A DNA stretch of 64,000 nt, taken from positions 1 to 64,000 of the forward strand of contig NZ_KQ948468.1 of the NCBI RefSeq assembly GCF_001514115.1, given 5' to 3'. The translations under genes and the position numbers were made by a program. This DNA comes from Streptomyces olivochromogenes (GTDB lineage: Bacteria > Actinomycetota > Actinomycetes > Streptomycetales > Streptomycetaceae). The notes under the pieces were generated by a model. The model did not search any database. It was not told where the DNA came from and saw nothing but the letters and a program-made list of their open reading frames with translations. This document shows, one piece after another, positions 7,829-15,858 of this stretch (the stretch's first letter is position 1; every line of letters starts with the position of its first letter).

Positions 7829-8809
7829 TCACGACGCCGGCGTGGCCGGGACGAGCAGCTGGGTCGATCGGTGGCCCTTGCGGTAGGTCAGTTCGACTTC
7901 GGGCCGCGGACCGTCCAGCCTCGTGGTGACGGTTCGCTCCTCGCTCCACCCGACCAAGCGGTACTCGTGTCCGCCGAGGGCCACCAGCGGGAAGAGGTGG
8001 TCCTGGGGAGATCGCATGGCAAGGCCCGTGCCGGTGTCGACGATGCTGAAGGTGGCCTGCGGCTGCGGGCCGGTGAGCGACCCGAACACCTCTATCTCCA
8101 GCAGGTGCGCCGGCGCGTCGAACGAACACCGCGCAGCTTCCCGCTCTCGGTCGGTCGTGGCCACGGCCGGACGGTTGTAGAGCACATCCGAGCCGTTGAA
8201 GTAGTCGGCCCAGTCAGCCGGGAACAGCTGTGCGAGCTCCGGTGTGACGAGCACGTCCACGACGAGATGCACCCGATGCTCGGGACCGAGGTTCTGGATC
8301 TGGTGCTTGCGGCTGAAGTCGCCGAACCAGAACTCACCGGGCTGCCAGCGATGAATCCCCCCGTCAAGGTCCAGCGAGGCTTCCTCGTGGGTGATGACCG
8401 GGATGTGCAGCCGGGCCATACCCCAGTCCGGGGCGAACTTGGGATCGGAATGGCGGTATCCGACGACGCCGGGTCCGAGATCCATGAATCGGGCCGCGTA
8501 GAGGGGTCCGGGAATCGAGCGCAGGACCTCCCGCACGTACGGCATGTGGTCCAGCCACTCGGTGTCGGCGAACTCCGCACTGCCAGGGCCCCCTGGGTCG
8601 GTACGTGTCTTGTCACCACCGGGGCTGCGCACCGAGAGGCAGCGCCAGTCCTGTTCGGCCCACCTGGACACTCGCCCGTTCTCGTACGAGCTCTGCTCGT
8701 CCCACAGGTGGTCGCGCGCGGTCATGAGGTCGGCCACCAGCCGGTCGGCGTCCAGCACGGGGAGCAGCCGAACCGCTTCCGCAGGCGTCGAAGAATCATC
8801 TACGTTCAT
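7829..8809 (-). CDS. Aspartyl/asparaginyl beta-hydroxylase-like 2OG oxygenase
   Basis: A 326-residue protein matching the Asp/Asn beta-hydroxylase family (PF05118) in its first two thirds. Key residues are His120 and Asp122 (GYRHSDPKF), Arg133 (MARLHIPV), Trp155 before the second strand (WQPGEF), His169 (SRKHQIQN) and Arg179 (EHRVHLVVD), the Fe(II) and 2-oxoglutarate ligands of the fold. Bacterial members hydroxylate free or tethered amino acids in peptide natural products. Residues from about 215 onward form an additional C-terminal domain that I do not recognise. ATG 8809 is preceded by GAAAGGACAACG. It is the third distinct 2OG-type oxygenase in the block. Confidence 0.85.
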   Translation of the reverse strand: MNVDDSSTPAEAVRLLPVLDADRLVADLMTARDHLWDEQSSYENGRVSRWAEQDWRCLSVRSPGGDKTRTDPGGPGSAEFADTEWLDHMPYVREVLRSIPGPLYAARFMDLGPGVVGYRHSDPKFAPDWGMARLHIPVITHEEASLDLDGGIHRWQPGEFWFGDFSRKHQIQNLGPEHRVHLVVDVLVTPELAQLFPADWADYFNGSDVLYNRPAVATTDREREAARCSFDAPAHLLEIEVFGSLTGPQPQATFSIVDTGTGLAMRSPQDHLFPLVALGGHEYRLVGWSEERTVTTRLDGPRPEVELTYRKGHRSTQLLVPATPAS

Positions 8810-8829
8810 CGTTGTCCTTTCATGTCGAC

Positions 8830-9750
8830 CGGACCGGATTCGTATGTGTGTCGAAGAGAACGGCCTCGGTTCGTGGCTCTCCGAGCTCTCCGAGCTCTCC
8901 GATGCGGATGCAGCCGATAGCTGTCACGATCACCGGCACGGCGAGCAAGTGGGCCCAGTACGGAGGTGATCGATGCGCCGGAGGATGTCCCGACGGCGAA
9001 GCCGGCGGGGACGGCGCTCGTGCCCCGGCTCTGGATCTCGTTGACGCGTCCGGTCGGTGCGGGATGCACCGACGGCAAGGAACAGAGCCGAGAAGATCGC
9101 ACCGATCACAGCGCCTGCGAGCGGGCAGACGACGAGCGCAGCGCAGACGACAAGAGCAGCAAGGGGAGACCAGGACGTAGCCGTTGGGGCCACGGCCGTT
9201 CCGACAAGGAATGCCGCGAGTAGCCACGGCGTGGTGATACGCATGCGGATCGCGGGCGTAAGAGCTCCAGAACCCATCGCTGCGACGATGCCGGCGGTCG
9301 ACAGTCCTGCCGGACAAGAATCCAGTACAACCCCGCCGGGATGCTTTGCCATCGGCCGTCCGCGTCGGGCACGGCCGATGATCCAGCGATCGCGCGACCG
9401 CGCGATCCGAGCAACACGACGAGAACCAGGCCTGTCATACCGGCGAGATAGCCGGCCAGGCAGCGCCCAAGCACTCGACTCCGTCGGCCGCGATCGACCA
9501 GTCCGCCCCGCAGCGGTCCGGAGATCGCGCTCGTGAGCGGCATCGCGCACGTCCCGAGCGCCGCGCCGGACGCGGAGTACCCGGGCGACGCGAACAGGAG
9601 GACAGCGATCGAGAACATCGCGGCGGGGTACTTCGACCGCGGCAAGACCGCGACGGTCCCGCGGGCACCTGGCAGGGCCAGGAGTTCGCGATGGCCCTGC
9701 AGCGCTCCCGAGCCGTGCGATCCCGTCGCCGCACCACCTGGATCGCTCAC
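8830..9750 (-). pseudogene. Frameshifted MFS transporter
   Basis: The reading starts at GTG 9750, 30 bases after folE, and gives membrane-spanning stretches typical of a major facilitator protein in three different frames. The first (AMFSIAVLLFASPGYSASG; MPLTSAISGPLRGG) runs to about 9370. A second frame (MRITTPWLLAAFLVGTAV; AALVVCAALVVCPLAGAV) runs to about 9080. A third carries the conserved-looking NEIQSRGTSAVPAGFAVG and ends near the aspartyl-hydroxylase start. An intact copy would have exported the product or moved an intermediate. At least two frameshifts are needed to join the parts, so it is not translatable as it stands. Confidence 0.7.
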
Positions 9751-9779
9751 TGCTTTCACTTTCGGGGTCGAATGGCTCG

Positions 9780-10370
9780 TCACGCCCGGAGCAAGTCGAA
9801 CAGCTCGGCCCGGAGCCCGGAGTCCGTGCTGAACTCCCCGCGATATGCGGTCGATGTCATCTGCGCGGCAGCCTTGATGCCGCGCATCGACATGCAAAGG
9901 TGCTCGCCCTTCGCTATGACCGCGACGTCCGGGGTGCCGCTCAGGGTGCTGATCTCGAGCGCGATCTGGTCCACGAGGCGCTCCTGGACCTGCAGCCTGT
10001 GCGCGTACTGATGGGCGACCCTGGCGAACTTCGACAAGCCGAGCAGTTGCCCCGTCGGGCGGTACGCGATCGTCACGGAGCAGTTGAACGGCAGGAGGTG
10101 ATGCTCGCACAGCGACCAGACCTGAATGTCTGAGACGACCACGAGCTGGCTCGTGCCGATGGACTCGAAAAGCGTGCCCAGCGAACCCGGGTCGTAGTTG
10201 ATGAACTCTCGCCACCAGCGAGCGAACCGCGCAGGTGTGTCGCGCAGTCCGTCGCGATTCGGGTCCTCGCCGATCTCCGCCAACAGTTGGCGGGCGATCT
10301 CGACCAGTGGGTCCTCGGTCGTCCTCGACGCCGCCGAGTCACCATCGAGGTCCAATTCTGTCACCGACAT
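9780..10370 (-). CDS. folE: GTP cyclohydrolase I (FolE type)
   Basis: A 196-residue enzyme that opens GTP to 7,8-dihydroneopterin triphosphate, the first step towards both folate and 7-deazaguanines. It carries the zinc and active-site motifs CEHHLLPF and HLCMSMRGI, and the family signature QVQERLVDQIA. The N-terminal 20 residues are unlike the housekeeping enzyme. It follows queD at 37 bases and precedes the broken MFS gene, so it is a pathway copy dedicated to preQ0; streptomycetes normally carry another folE in the folate locus. The codon use is less GC-rich than in the core genes further right. Confidence 0.95.
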   Translation of the reverse strand: MSVTELDLDGDSAASRTTEDPLVEIARQLLAEIGEDPNRDGLRDTPARFARWWREFINYDPGSLGTLFESIGTSQLVVVSDIQVWSLCEHHLLPFNCSVTIAYRPTGQLLGLSKFARVAHQYAHRLQVQERLVDQIALEISTLSGTPDVAVIAKGEHLCMSMRGIKAAAQMTSTAYRGEFSTDSGLRAELFDLLRA

Positions 10371-10407
10371 GCGGTCACCTTTCGTTCGGGCTTCGGAGTT
10401 ACTGACC

Positions 10408-10770
10408 TCACGGCCGGTACTCGGCCCAGGTCTTGGGAGTTTCTGAGATACGAACGCAGGTCAATTCGGGGAACTCCATCGACCAGGTCTTGTAGACCCA
10501 CGCTGCCATGTTCTCAGCCGTCGGATTTTCGTCCATCACATCGTTCAGATGCCGATGATCAAGATGATTGTCGAGCCACACCTTGAACGCGGACAATTCT
10601 CCGTAGTCTCGAACGAAGCCCACGGGCGACAGATCCTTGTCGTCGGCTCCGAGCTCCAACTCGATCACGTAGTTGTGCCCGTGCATTCGGGCACATTGGT
10701 GCTCAGGAGCAAGGCCGGTGAGCTGATGACTGGCCGAGAATTCAAATTTCTTCGAGATTCGAAATGTCAT
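10408..10770 (-). CDS. queD: 6-carboxy-5,6,7,8-tetrahydropterin synthase QueD
   Basis: A 120-residue enzyme that turns dihydroneopterin triphosphate into 6-carboxytetrahydropterin with loss of acetaldehyde and triphosphate. Zinc ligands are His15 (SASHQL) and the pair in MHGHNY; the catalytic cysteine lies just before (CARMHGHN). The second catalytic pair is seen in DHRHLND, and PTAENMAAWV is typical of the family. It lies 37 bases downstream of queE and 37 bases upstream of folE, forming a compact queE-queD-folE unit. The sequence is visibly less GC-rich than most of the window. Confidence 0.95.
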   Translation of the reverse strand: MTFRISKKFEFSASHQLTGLAPEHQCARMHGHNYVIELELGADDKDLSPVGFVRDYGELSAFKVWLDNHLDHRHLNDVMDENPTAENMAAWVYKTWSMEFPELTCVRISETPKTWAEYRP

Positions 10771-10807
10771 CGATCCGAGTTCCGTTCTTCTTTGCGTGTG
10801 CCGTTGT

Positions 10808-11521
10808 TCACACGCCGCGTTTTTCGTCCCACAACAAGGTGTGCAACCTGGTCGTCAGATTCCAGCCGCGCTTTACCACCGCGTCGGCCAACTCGCTCAT
10901 GTGTTTTGTGACATCGTCGGCCGTACGCCCGATCGGCATGATCCATACCGAGGGCAGGTCGAAGGTGGCAACCAGCTGGGCCACTTCGTCGAGATCTCGG
11001 GTGTTCTGGCAGACGAACTTGAACGTGCTACCCGGAAGTGCCGAAAGACTGGCGAGTGCGGCAGGGACGATCCTGCGCTGCAGGGCGTCGCCCGAGTGCG
11101 ACAGCTTCGGCGAGACGTTGAACCTGACGCCGGCGGCGATGAGTTCGGGGTGCGCGGCGTGCGTCCCGTTGGTCTCGATCTCGATCTCTTTACCGCGTCC
11201 GGTCAGTGCTGTCACCAGAGGAATCAGTCGCTCTTGCTGACCCAGGGGCTCACCGCCGGAAATGACGATCAGCTCGGTGTCGAATGCGAGCAACTCCGCG
11301 AGGACATCATCGACCGGGCGACGGTGCAGCTCCTTGCGCGGATCGTGGGCGACCCCGCTCTCACCGGCTCCGGTCCAGTCCCACGTGTATGGCGTATCGC
11401 ACCACGAGCACGACAGGTTGCACCCGCCGAGTCGCAGGAACGCGCACCTGCGTCCGAGGGACCGGCCCTCGCCCTGGACGGTCGGACCGAAGATTTCGTT
11501 GACTACGAGATCCTGCTCCAT
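10808..11521 (-). CDS. queE: 7-carboxy-7-deazaguanine synthase QueE (radical SAM)
   Basis: A 237-residue radical SAM enzyme that contracts 6-carboxytetrahydropterin to 7-carboxy-7-deazaguanine. The [4Fe-4S] site is CNLSCSWCDTPYTW with the CX3CX2C spacing; SAM-binding features include ISGGEPLGQ and EIETNGTH. The N-terminus (NEIFGPTVQGEGRSLG) is the classical QueE start. It lies between the methyltransferase (13 bases upstream) and queD. Together with folE, queD and queC it completes the route to preQ0. Confidence 0.95.
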   Translation of the reverse strand: MEQDLVVNEIFGPTVQGEGRSLGRRCAFLRLGGCNLSCSWCDTPYTWDWTGAGESGVAHDPRKELHRRPVDDVLAELLAFDTELIVISGGEPLGQQERLIPLVTALTGRGKEIEIETNGTHAAHPELIAAGVRFNVSPKLSHSGDALQRRIVPAALASLSALPGSTFKFVCQNTRDLDEVAQLVATFDLPSVWIMPIGRTADDVTKHMSELADAVVKRGWNLTTRLHTLLWDEKRGV

Positions 11522-11534
11522 GGCGCACCGTTTC

Positions 11535-12317
11535 CTATGAGTGGGAGGGCTCGACGGCTGCCGGCTTCTGCGCCTGCACGATGAACCAATGCCGGCTCAG
11601 CCGGACGCCCTGATCGACGGTCACCGCGGCGACATATCGATCGAATGCCTCCTTGTCCGCCGCCGGATCGTAGTTGTCGACGATCGGCACTTGGTGCAGA
11701 AAAGTGTCGAGATCGGCCGCCGAGTGGTAGAACTCCTCGAACCGGAACGCCTGGTTTCTTGTCACGATGAAGCCTGCATCGGAGAGCTCTTGAGCAATCT
11801 CCTCCGACAAGGGCGTGCCGTTCCAGCTGTCGAAGTTCTGGCCGCGACCGAACGTTTCCTTCAGCTCGCGCGCGTCCTGCTCCCCGATCCCCATGTACAT
11901 CACGACCCCACCGGGGCGCAGCACCCGCTCGAACTCACCGGCGATCAGCGGACCGCGGCGGGAAGTGACCACATCGGCGTACCCATCGGGCAGCCCCGTG
12001 TGGGCGGCGTCGCACAGCTCGAACGTGACGTGCGACAGACCTGCCTCCGCTCGATACCGCGCGGCGCATTCCAGCATCGACGGCGACAGATCTATCCCGG
12101 TCACGGCGCCGTACGCACGAGAGATGCGCAACAAACTACGCCCGTCGGCGCAGCCGACATCCAGCAGTCGGGCGTGCGGCGCTCCCAGTGCGGTCGCCAG
12201 TTCATCGAAGACGGTGTCCGGGCGGCCGTCGGCGAATACGTCGGTGCTCCGCGCATCGCTGAAGTAGCCGCCGAACCGCTCGGCCACCCGGGAGTAGAAC
12301 TCCGCGTCCATCGTCAT
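11535..12317 (-). CDS. Class I SAM-dependent methyltransferase
   Basis: A 260-residue protein with the Methyltransf_11/25 core: motif I LLDVGCADGRSLLRI at about residues 49-63, an acidic end of strand 2 (VTGIDLSPSMLE), then VLRPGGVVMYMGIG. The N-terminus (YSRVAERFGGYFSDA) resembles small-molecule methyltransferases. The acceptor is unknown. ATG 12317 overlaps the TGA of the upstream ABC fragment, so translation is coupled to it. Because queE follows 13 bases later, the enzyme probably modifies the pathway product or its amino-acid part. Confidence 0.85.
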   Translation of the reverse strand: MTMDAEFYSRVAERFGGYFSDARSTDVFADGRPDTVFDELATALGAPHARLLDVGCADGRSLLRISRAYGAVTGIDLSPSMLECAARYRAEAGLSHVTFELCDAAHTGLPDGYADVVTSRRGPLIAGEFERVLRPGGVVMYMGIGEQDARELKETFGRGQNFDSWNGTPLSEEIAQELSDAGFIVTRNQAFRFEEFYHSAADLDTFLHQVPIVDNYDPAADKEAFDRYVAAVTVDQGVRLSRHWFIVQAQKPAAVEPSHS

Positions 12318-12508
12318 CCGTGCACCTTCCCCTGAGCCACGGTCAAAGAGAGGCCCTGGAGCGCACGCACCGGTTCCTTTCTCTTCCGTGGGAACTCGCT
12401 GACAAGGTCTACCGCTGCTGTCGCAGGGGTCTTTGTACTGCGCTGCGATTCGGTTTCCGGGACGCCGAACGCGGCGGGCGTCACCGCGTCCCGGGTCACT
12501 ACGGTCAT
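12314..12508 (-). pseudogene. Truncated ABC-transporter ATPase N-terminus (64-codon ORF)
   Basis: The small frame starts at ATG 12508 with AAGGAG eight bases upstream and ends in a TGA that overlaps the methyltransferase start. Its last 21 residues (EPVRALQGLSLTVAQGKVHG) match the strand just before the Walker A loop of drug-export ABC ATPases, in which the family continues LLGPNGAGK; here the reading stops exactly before the loop. The upstream part is a low-complexity N-terminal extension. I take it as the 5' stump of a deleted exporter gene that still supplies the operon's first ribosome site. A functional leader peptide is an alternative that I cannot exclude. Confidence 0.55.
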
Positions 12509-12700
12509 TCGGACCACTCCTTGAGGGCCGTCCCCCTGAAGGGGCGCCGAGGTCGGCAGGACCCAATCTCCGGTGTCGCCCTATCGGCCCGGCATCACGG
12601 CCCATCCACGGCGCGACGGGGCCGGGATAAGGCGGTGATAGCGCGAGCATGCGGCCGCGATGGGCACCTGGTTCACACTGGATTTCAGCAACGCCCGGAC

Positions 12701-12743
12701 GGATTGCGAAACGGGTTGCGAAAACGCCCGGACGGGTTGCGAA
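12701..12743 (+). repeat. Three GGRTTGCGAA decamers, possible SARP operator
   Basis: The decamer GG(A/G)TTGCGAA occurs at 12701-12710, 12713-12722 and 12734-12743, that is at spacings of 12 and 21 bases, all in one orientation; a longer unit beginning ACGCCCGGACGG repeats with a 33-base period. Same-phase direct repeats at multiples of about 11 bases are the usual form of SARP operators. The array ends 15 bases before the small peptide start at 12759 and lies in the divergent region between that gene and the leftward operon. Confidence 0.45.
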
Positions 12744-12758
12744 GCGAGGAGAACCGAG

Positions 12759-12914
12759 ATGGCCATCAAGAAGTCCATCAAGAAGTTACTGGCCGCCGCG
12801 GGGGCCGTCGTCGTGTTGGCCCTGGCCTCTGCAGGACATCAGCACGGCGTGGAGCAGCGCCCCGCCGGCGTGACGCTGACCAACGAAACACCCCGCAACA
12901 CGCCGTGGACGTGA
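12759..12914 (+). CDS. Small secreted-type peptide, 51 aa
   Basis: ATG 12759 is preceded by a good ribosome site (GCGAGGAGAA). The product begins with a clear signal-peptide shape: MAIKKSIKKLLAAAGAVVV, a lysine-rich n-region, then a hydrophobic core ending LALASAGHQ with a plausible cleavage site after ASA. The remaining 23 or so residues (HQHGVEQRPAGVTLTNETP and a short tail) are polar. It faces the TPR-bearing SARP gene tail to tail and starts beside the decamer repeats. I do not recognise the family; it may be a signal peptide for cell-cell communication, a small antimicrobial, or the stump of a longer secreted protein whose reading shifts frame near the end. Confidence 0.5.
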   Translation: MAIKKSIKKLLAAAGAVVVLALASAGHQHGVEQRPAGVTLTNETPRNTPWT

Positions 12915-12936
12915 CGGACCAGCATGCCTCCTGGTA

Positions 12937-15852
12937 TCAGCAGACCGACGTCATCGGTCTGCCCAGGATGGCAACGATGTCGGCCCGTACGGCAGCGGCC
13001 CCGCTGTGGTCCAGGATCCGCTCCCGAATCCTGGCCGATTGCGAGTAGTACTGGACGGCCTGTTCCACGCGACGCAGGTGGGCATAGACCCGGCCGAGGT
13101 CGTGCAGCACATACCCCTCTCCGACCAGGTCGCCGCTCGCCCCGACCATGGCGAGGACCTCGAGCAGGGTCCGTTCCGCCGCCTCGTACCGCTGCTCGTA
13201 CATCAGCATCTGGCCCAGCCGCCGCAGTGCGAGGGCTTGGCCACGGTCGAAACCGGCTGACCGGCAGATCCCGAGAGCCTCGTCGAGATACGAACGGGTT
13301 CGCGCGAAGTCCGCTCGCCGCATCGTGATCTGTGCCATCTCGCCCAGCACGTACGCCCGGCCGATGACGTCCTGCGCCCGCGCGAAGTTGCGCTCGGCGA
13401 TCTCGTAGAGGGCCAGCGCCCGATCGTCGTCACCGTGGTGCCGCTCGATGCGCGCCAGGTCACGCAGGCACAGCGCTTGGCCACTCAGCTCCCCCATCCG
13501 CTCGAAGATCTCCAAAGCGGTGCTGAGGTAAGGGCGTGCTGCCTCATGCTCGCCCCGGTACAGGTGCAGGGTCCCCAACGAGCCGAGTACCGCCGCCTGG
13601 CCCCGTTCGTTGCCGGCCTCCTGTACCGCGGTCAGCGCTATCTGATGTGTGCGCTCCCAGAGCTCGGGATAGCCACGGGCCTCGAAGAGCGTCACCAGAG
13701 TCGTGGCCAGCTCCCAGCACAACTCGTCCAGCCCGGACCGGGCCGCCAACTCGACCGCGTTCAAAAGGTTGGTCTGCTCGCTCTCCAGCCACCCGAGCGG
13801 GTCGCGAAGGCATCGCCGGACATGCTCCTCCGGCGGATGCCACCGTTCGCCCCGGCCCGCCACGATGGTGTACGCACCGCCGTAGATCTCTTTGTGCGCC
13901 CTCTCCGCGAGCGCCATCCAGCCACCGACCATACGCCGGACCGCTCCGGCGCGTTCTGCCTCGGGAATCTCCGCGGGCAGCCGTTCGTGCACGAACATCC
14001 GTACGATCTGCGGCAGTCCGCATCGGAACTCCCCGCCCTGGTCCATGGCGGTGCTGTCGAGGAGCCGCATGTCGATGAGCGGCTCCAGCAGGTCAGCGGG
14101 GTGCGGTGTGCGGTCGTCGATGAGGGCGCCACCCAACCAGCTCGGAATCTCCGTCCCCTCGGCCAGGCTGATCAGGCACAACAGGCGACGGTCGGCCGCC
14201 GCCAGGCCGTCGTAGCTGAGCGAAAGGCTTGCCCGGATGGACAGTTCACCGTGTGCCAGCTCGTCCAACCGGCGGTGCTCGTTCTCGAGCCGGTGCCACA
14301 TGGAGGTCAGTGACCAGTGCGGGCGCGCGGCCAGGCGCGCGCCGATGATGCGCAGCGCGAGGGGCAACCCTCCCACCAAGCGTATGAGGGCCCGCGCCGC
14401 CTCCCGCTCGTTCTCCACGCGGTGCTCTCCGATGATCCGCCCCAGGAACTGGATGGCCTGTTCCGGGCTCAGCGGCTCCAAGTCGAACCGGCGTGTGCCC
14501 GGCAACGCCGTGAGCTGGCCGCGGCTGGTGACCAGCACCCCGCTGCTGCCGGTTCCGGGCAGCAGCGGCATCACCTGCGACTCGCTCACCGCGTCGTCCA
14601 GCAACACCAGGATCCGGCGATCGGCCAGCAGACTGCGGTACATCTCCGCGCGCTCGTCGAGCGCATCGGGTATGGCCTGGCCCGGTACGCCCAGCGCTCG
14701 GAGGAACCGCCCCAACGCCTGGGCGGGGCCCACCGGTTGTCCGCCCGGCCCTCGGAGGTCGCAGTAGAGCTGTCCGTCCGGGAAGTACTCGGTTGCGAGT
14801 CGGTGCGCCACGTGCCTGGCCAACGTGCTTTTGCCGACACCAGGTCGACCAAGCACCAGGACCACGTTCAGCAGCCCCTTCTCCTGCCCCTCGGTGACGG
14901 CGTCGCAGACCGCTGAAACGATCCTGTCGTCGGCTACGAGGTCGCCGATGTCGGCGGGAAGTTGCCTTGGGGTGACGACCGGGTCGGGCTCGGCACTGCG
15001 CTCTTGAACCGCCTCGGAGAGCGGCGTCGCCGCGAGAGAACGCGGTTCGGCCGGTTCGGCGAGTGCCAGGTCGGCGTCGTGGGTCAGGATTGCCTGCGCC
15101 AGGTCGCGCAGTTCCCTTCCCGGGTCCAGGCCCAGTTCCTCGGTGAGCATCGCGCGGCCCTGGTGGTAGGTGTCCAGCGCCTCCGCCTGCCGGCCCGAGC
15201 GATATAAGGCCACCATGAGATGCCCCCGCAGCCGCTCGCGCAGCGGGTGGTTGGCGACAAGGTGCTGCAGTTCGCCGACCAGGTGCTCGTGACGGCCGAG
15301 CTCCAACTCCAGCCGCATGCAGGTCTCCACCGCTTCCAGGCGGCTCTCGTCCAACTGCGCCGCCGTGCCGGCCAGCCCTTCACTGGGTACACCGGCCAGG
15401 CACCGGCCCCGCCACAGGCCTATCGCCGGGCGGAGCGTGTCCACCGCAGGCGCCTTCAGACCATCACGGGCCAGGGCATGCGCCTCTGATACCAGGCGAC
15501 GGAAGTTGCCGACGTCGGTCGCATCCTCCGGCGCGCTCAGCATGTACCCACGAGCGCGGGTCTCGATGGTGGCGTCGACTCCCCCGTCCGACAGCGCCTT
15601 GCGGAGCCGGGAGACGCAGATCTGCACCTGGGTGCGTGCGGTCTTGGGCGGATCGTGAGCCCAGATGACATCCACCAGATAGCTCGTCTCCACCACCCGG
15701 TTCAGTTCCATTATCAGAGCCCCGAGAACGATCTCCTGTCGCCCCGGTGCCACATACACGGCACCCCGCTCGCCTCTCACCTCAAGCGGCCCTAGCACCC
15801 GGAAAGAAGCCGCCGCAACGCCACTGCCGTCGTAGCCTACCGAGGCTGTCAT
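12937..15852 (-). CDS. AfsR/SARP regulator with NB-ARC and TPR domains
   Basis: A 971-residue regulator with the full AfsR-like layout: winged-helix DNA-binding domain at about 15-105 (FRVLGPLEVRGERG; RTQVQICVSRLRKAL), activation domain at about 110-258 (LTEELGLDPGRELRDLAQ), NB-ARC ATPase at about 300-600 with P-loop LGRPGVGKSTLA, Walker B ILVLLDDAV and GLPLAL box, and a C-terminal array of tetratricopeptide repeats from about 720 to 960 (for example ARPYLSTALEIFERMGEL). Such proteins sense a partner or phosphorylation state and activate antibiotic genes. The usual start is ATG 15852; an in-frame GTG lies two codons upstream at 15858. It probably controls the preQ0 block that begins 430 bases beyond its 3' end. 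Confidence 0.93.
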   Translation of the reverse strand: MTASVGYDGSGVAAASFRVLGPLEVRGERGAVYVAPGRQEIVLGALIMELNRVVETSYLVDVIWAHDPPKTARTQVQICVSRLRKALSDGGVDATIETRARGYMLSAPEDATDVGNFRRLVSEAHALARDGLKAPAVDTLRPAIGLWRGRCLAGVPSEGLAGTAAQLDESRLEAVETCMRLELELGRHEHLVGELQHLVANHPLRERLRGHLMVALYRSGRQAEALDTYHQGRAMLTEELGLDPGRELRDLAQAILTHDADLALAEPAEPRSLAATPLSEAVQERSAEPDPVVTPRQLPADIGDLVADDRIVSAVCDAVTEGQEKGLLNVVLVLGRPGVGKSTLARHVAHRLATEYFPDGQLYCDLRGPGGQPVGPAQALGRFLRALGVPGQAIPDALDERAEMYRSLLADRRILVLLDDAVSESQVMPLLPGTGSSGVLVTSRGQLTALPGTRRFDLEPLSPEQAIQFLGRIIGEHRVENEREAARALIRLVGGLPLALRIIGARLAARPHWSLTSMWHRLENEHRRLDELAHGELSIRASLSLSYDGLAAADRRLLCLISLAEGTEIPSWLGGALIDDRTPHPADLLEPLIDMRLLDSTAMDQGGEFRCGLPQIVRMFVHERLPAEIPEAERAGAVRRMVGGWMALAERAHKEIYGGAYTIVAGRGERWHPPEEHVRRCLRDPLGWLESEQTNLLNAVELAARSGLDELCWELATTLVTLFEARGYPELWERTHQIALTAVQEAGNERGQAAVLGSLGTLHLYRGEHEAARPYLSTALEIFERMGELSGQALCLRDLARIERHHGDDDRALALYEIAERNFARAQDVIGRAYVLGEMAQITMRRADFARTRSYLDEALGICRSAGFDRGQALALRRLGQMLMYEQRYEAAERTLLEVLAMVGASGDLVGEGYVLHDLGRVYAHLRRVEQAVQYYSQSARIRERILDHSGAAAVRADIVAILGRPMTSVC

Positions 15853-15858
15853 GTACAC

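Noticed and set aside
7037..11521. queuosine tRNA-modification operon
   Set aside because: queF and tgt are lacking, while oxygenases, SARPs and ligases surround the genes; preQ0 for a natural product fits better.
7037..11521. Defence system using deazaguanine (Dpd DNA modification or QueC-like conjugation)
   Set aside because: No DpdA-like transglycosylase, helicase, nuclease, CD-NTase or ubiquitin-like gene is found in the window.
12660..12758. Longer start for the small peptide at 12660
   Set aside because: It would put the repeats and the GAGGAGAA ribosome site inside the gene and spoil the signal-peptide start; ATG 12759 explains both.
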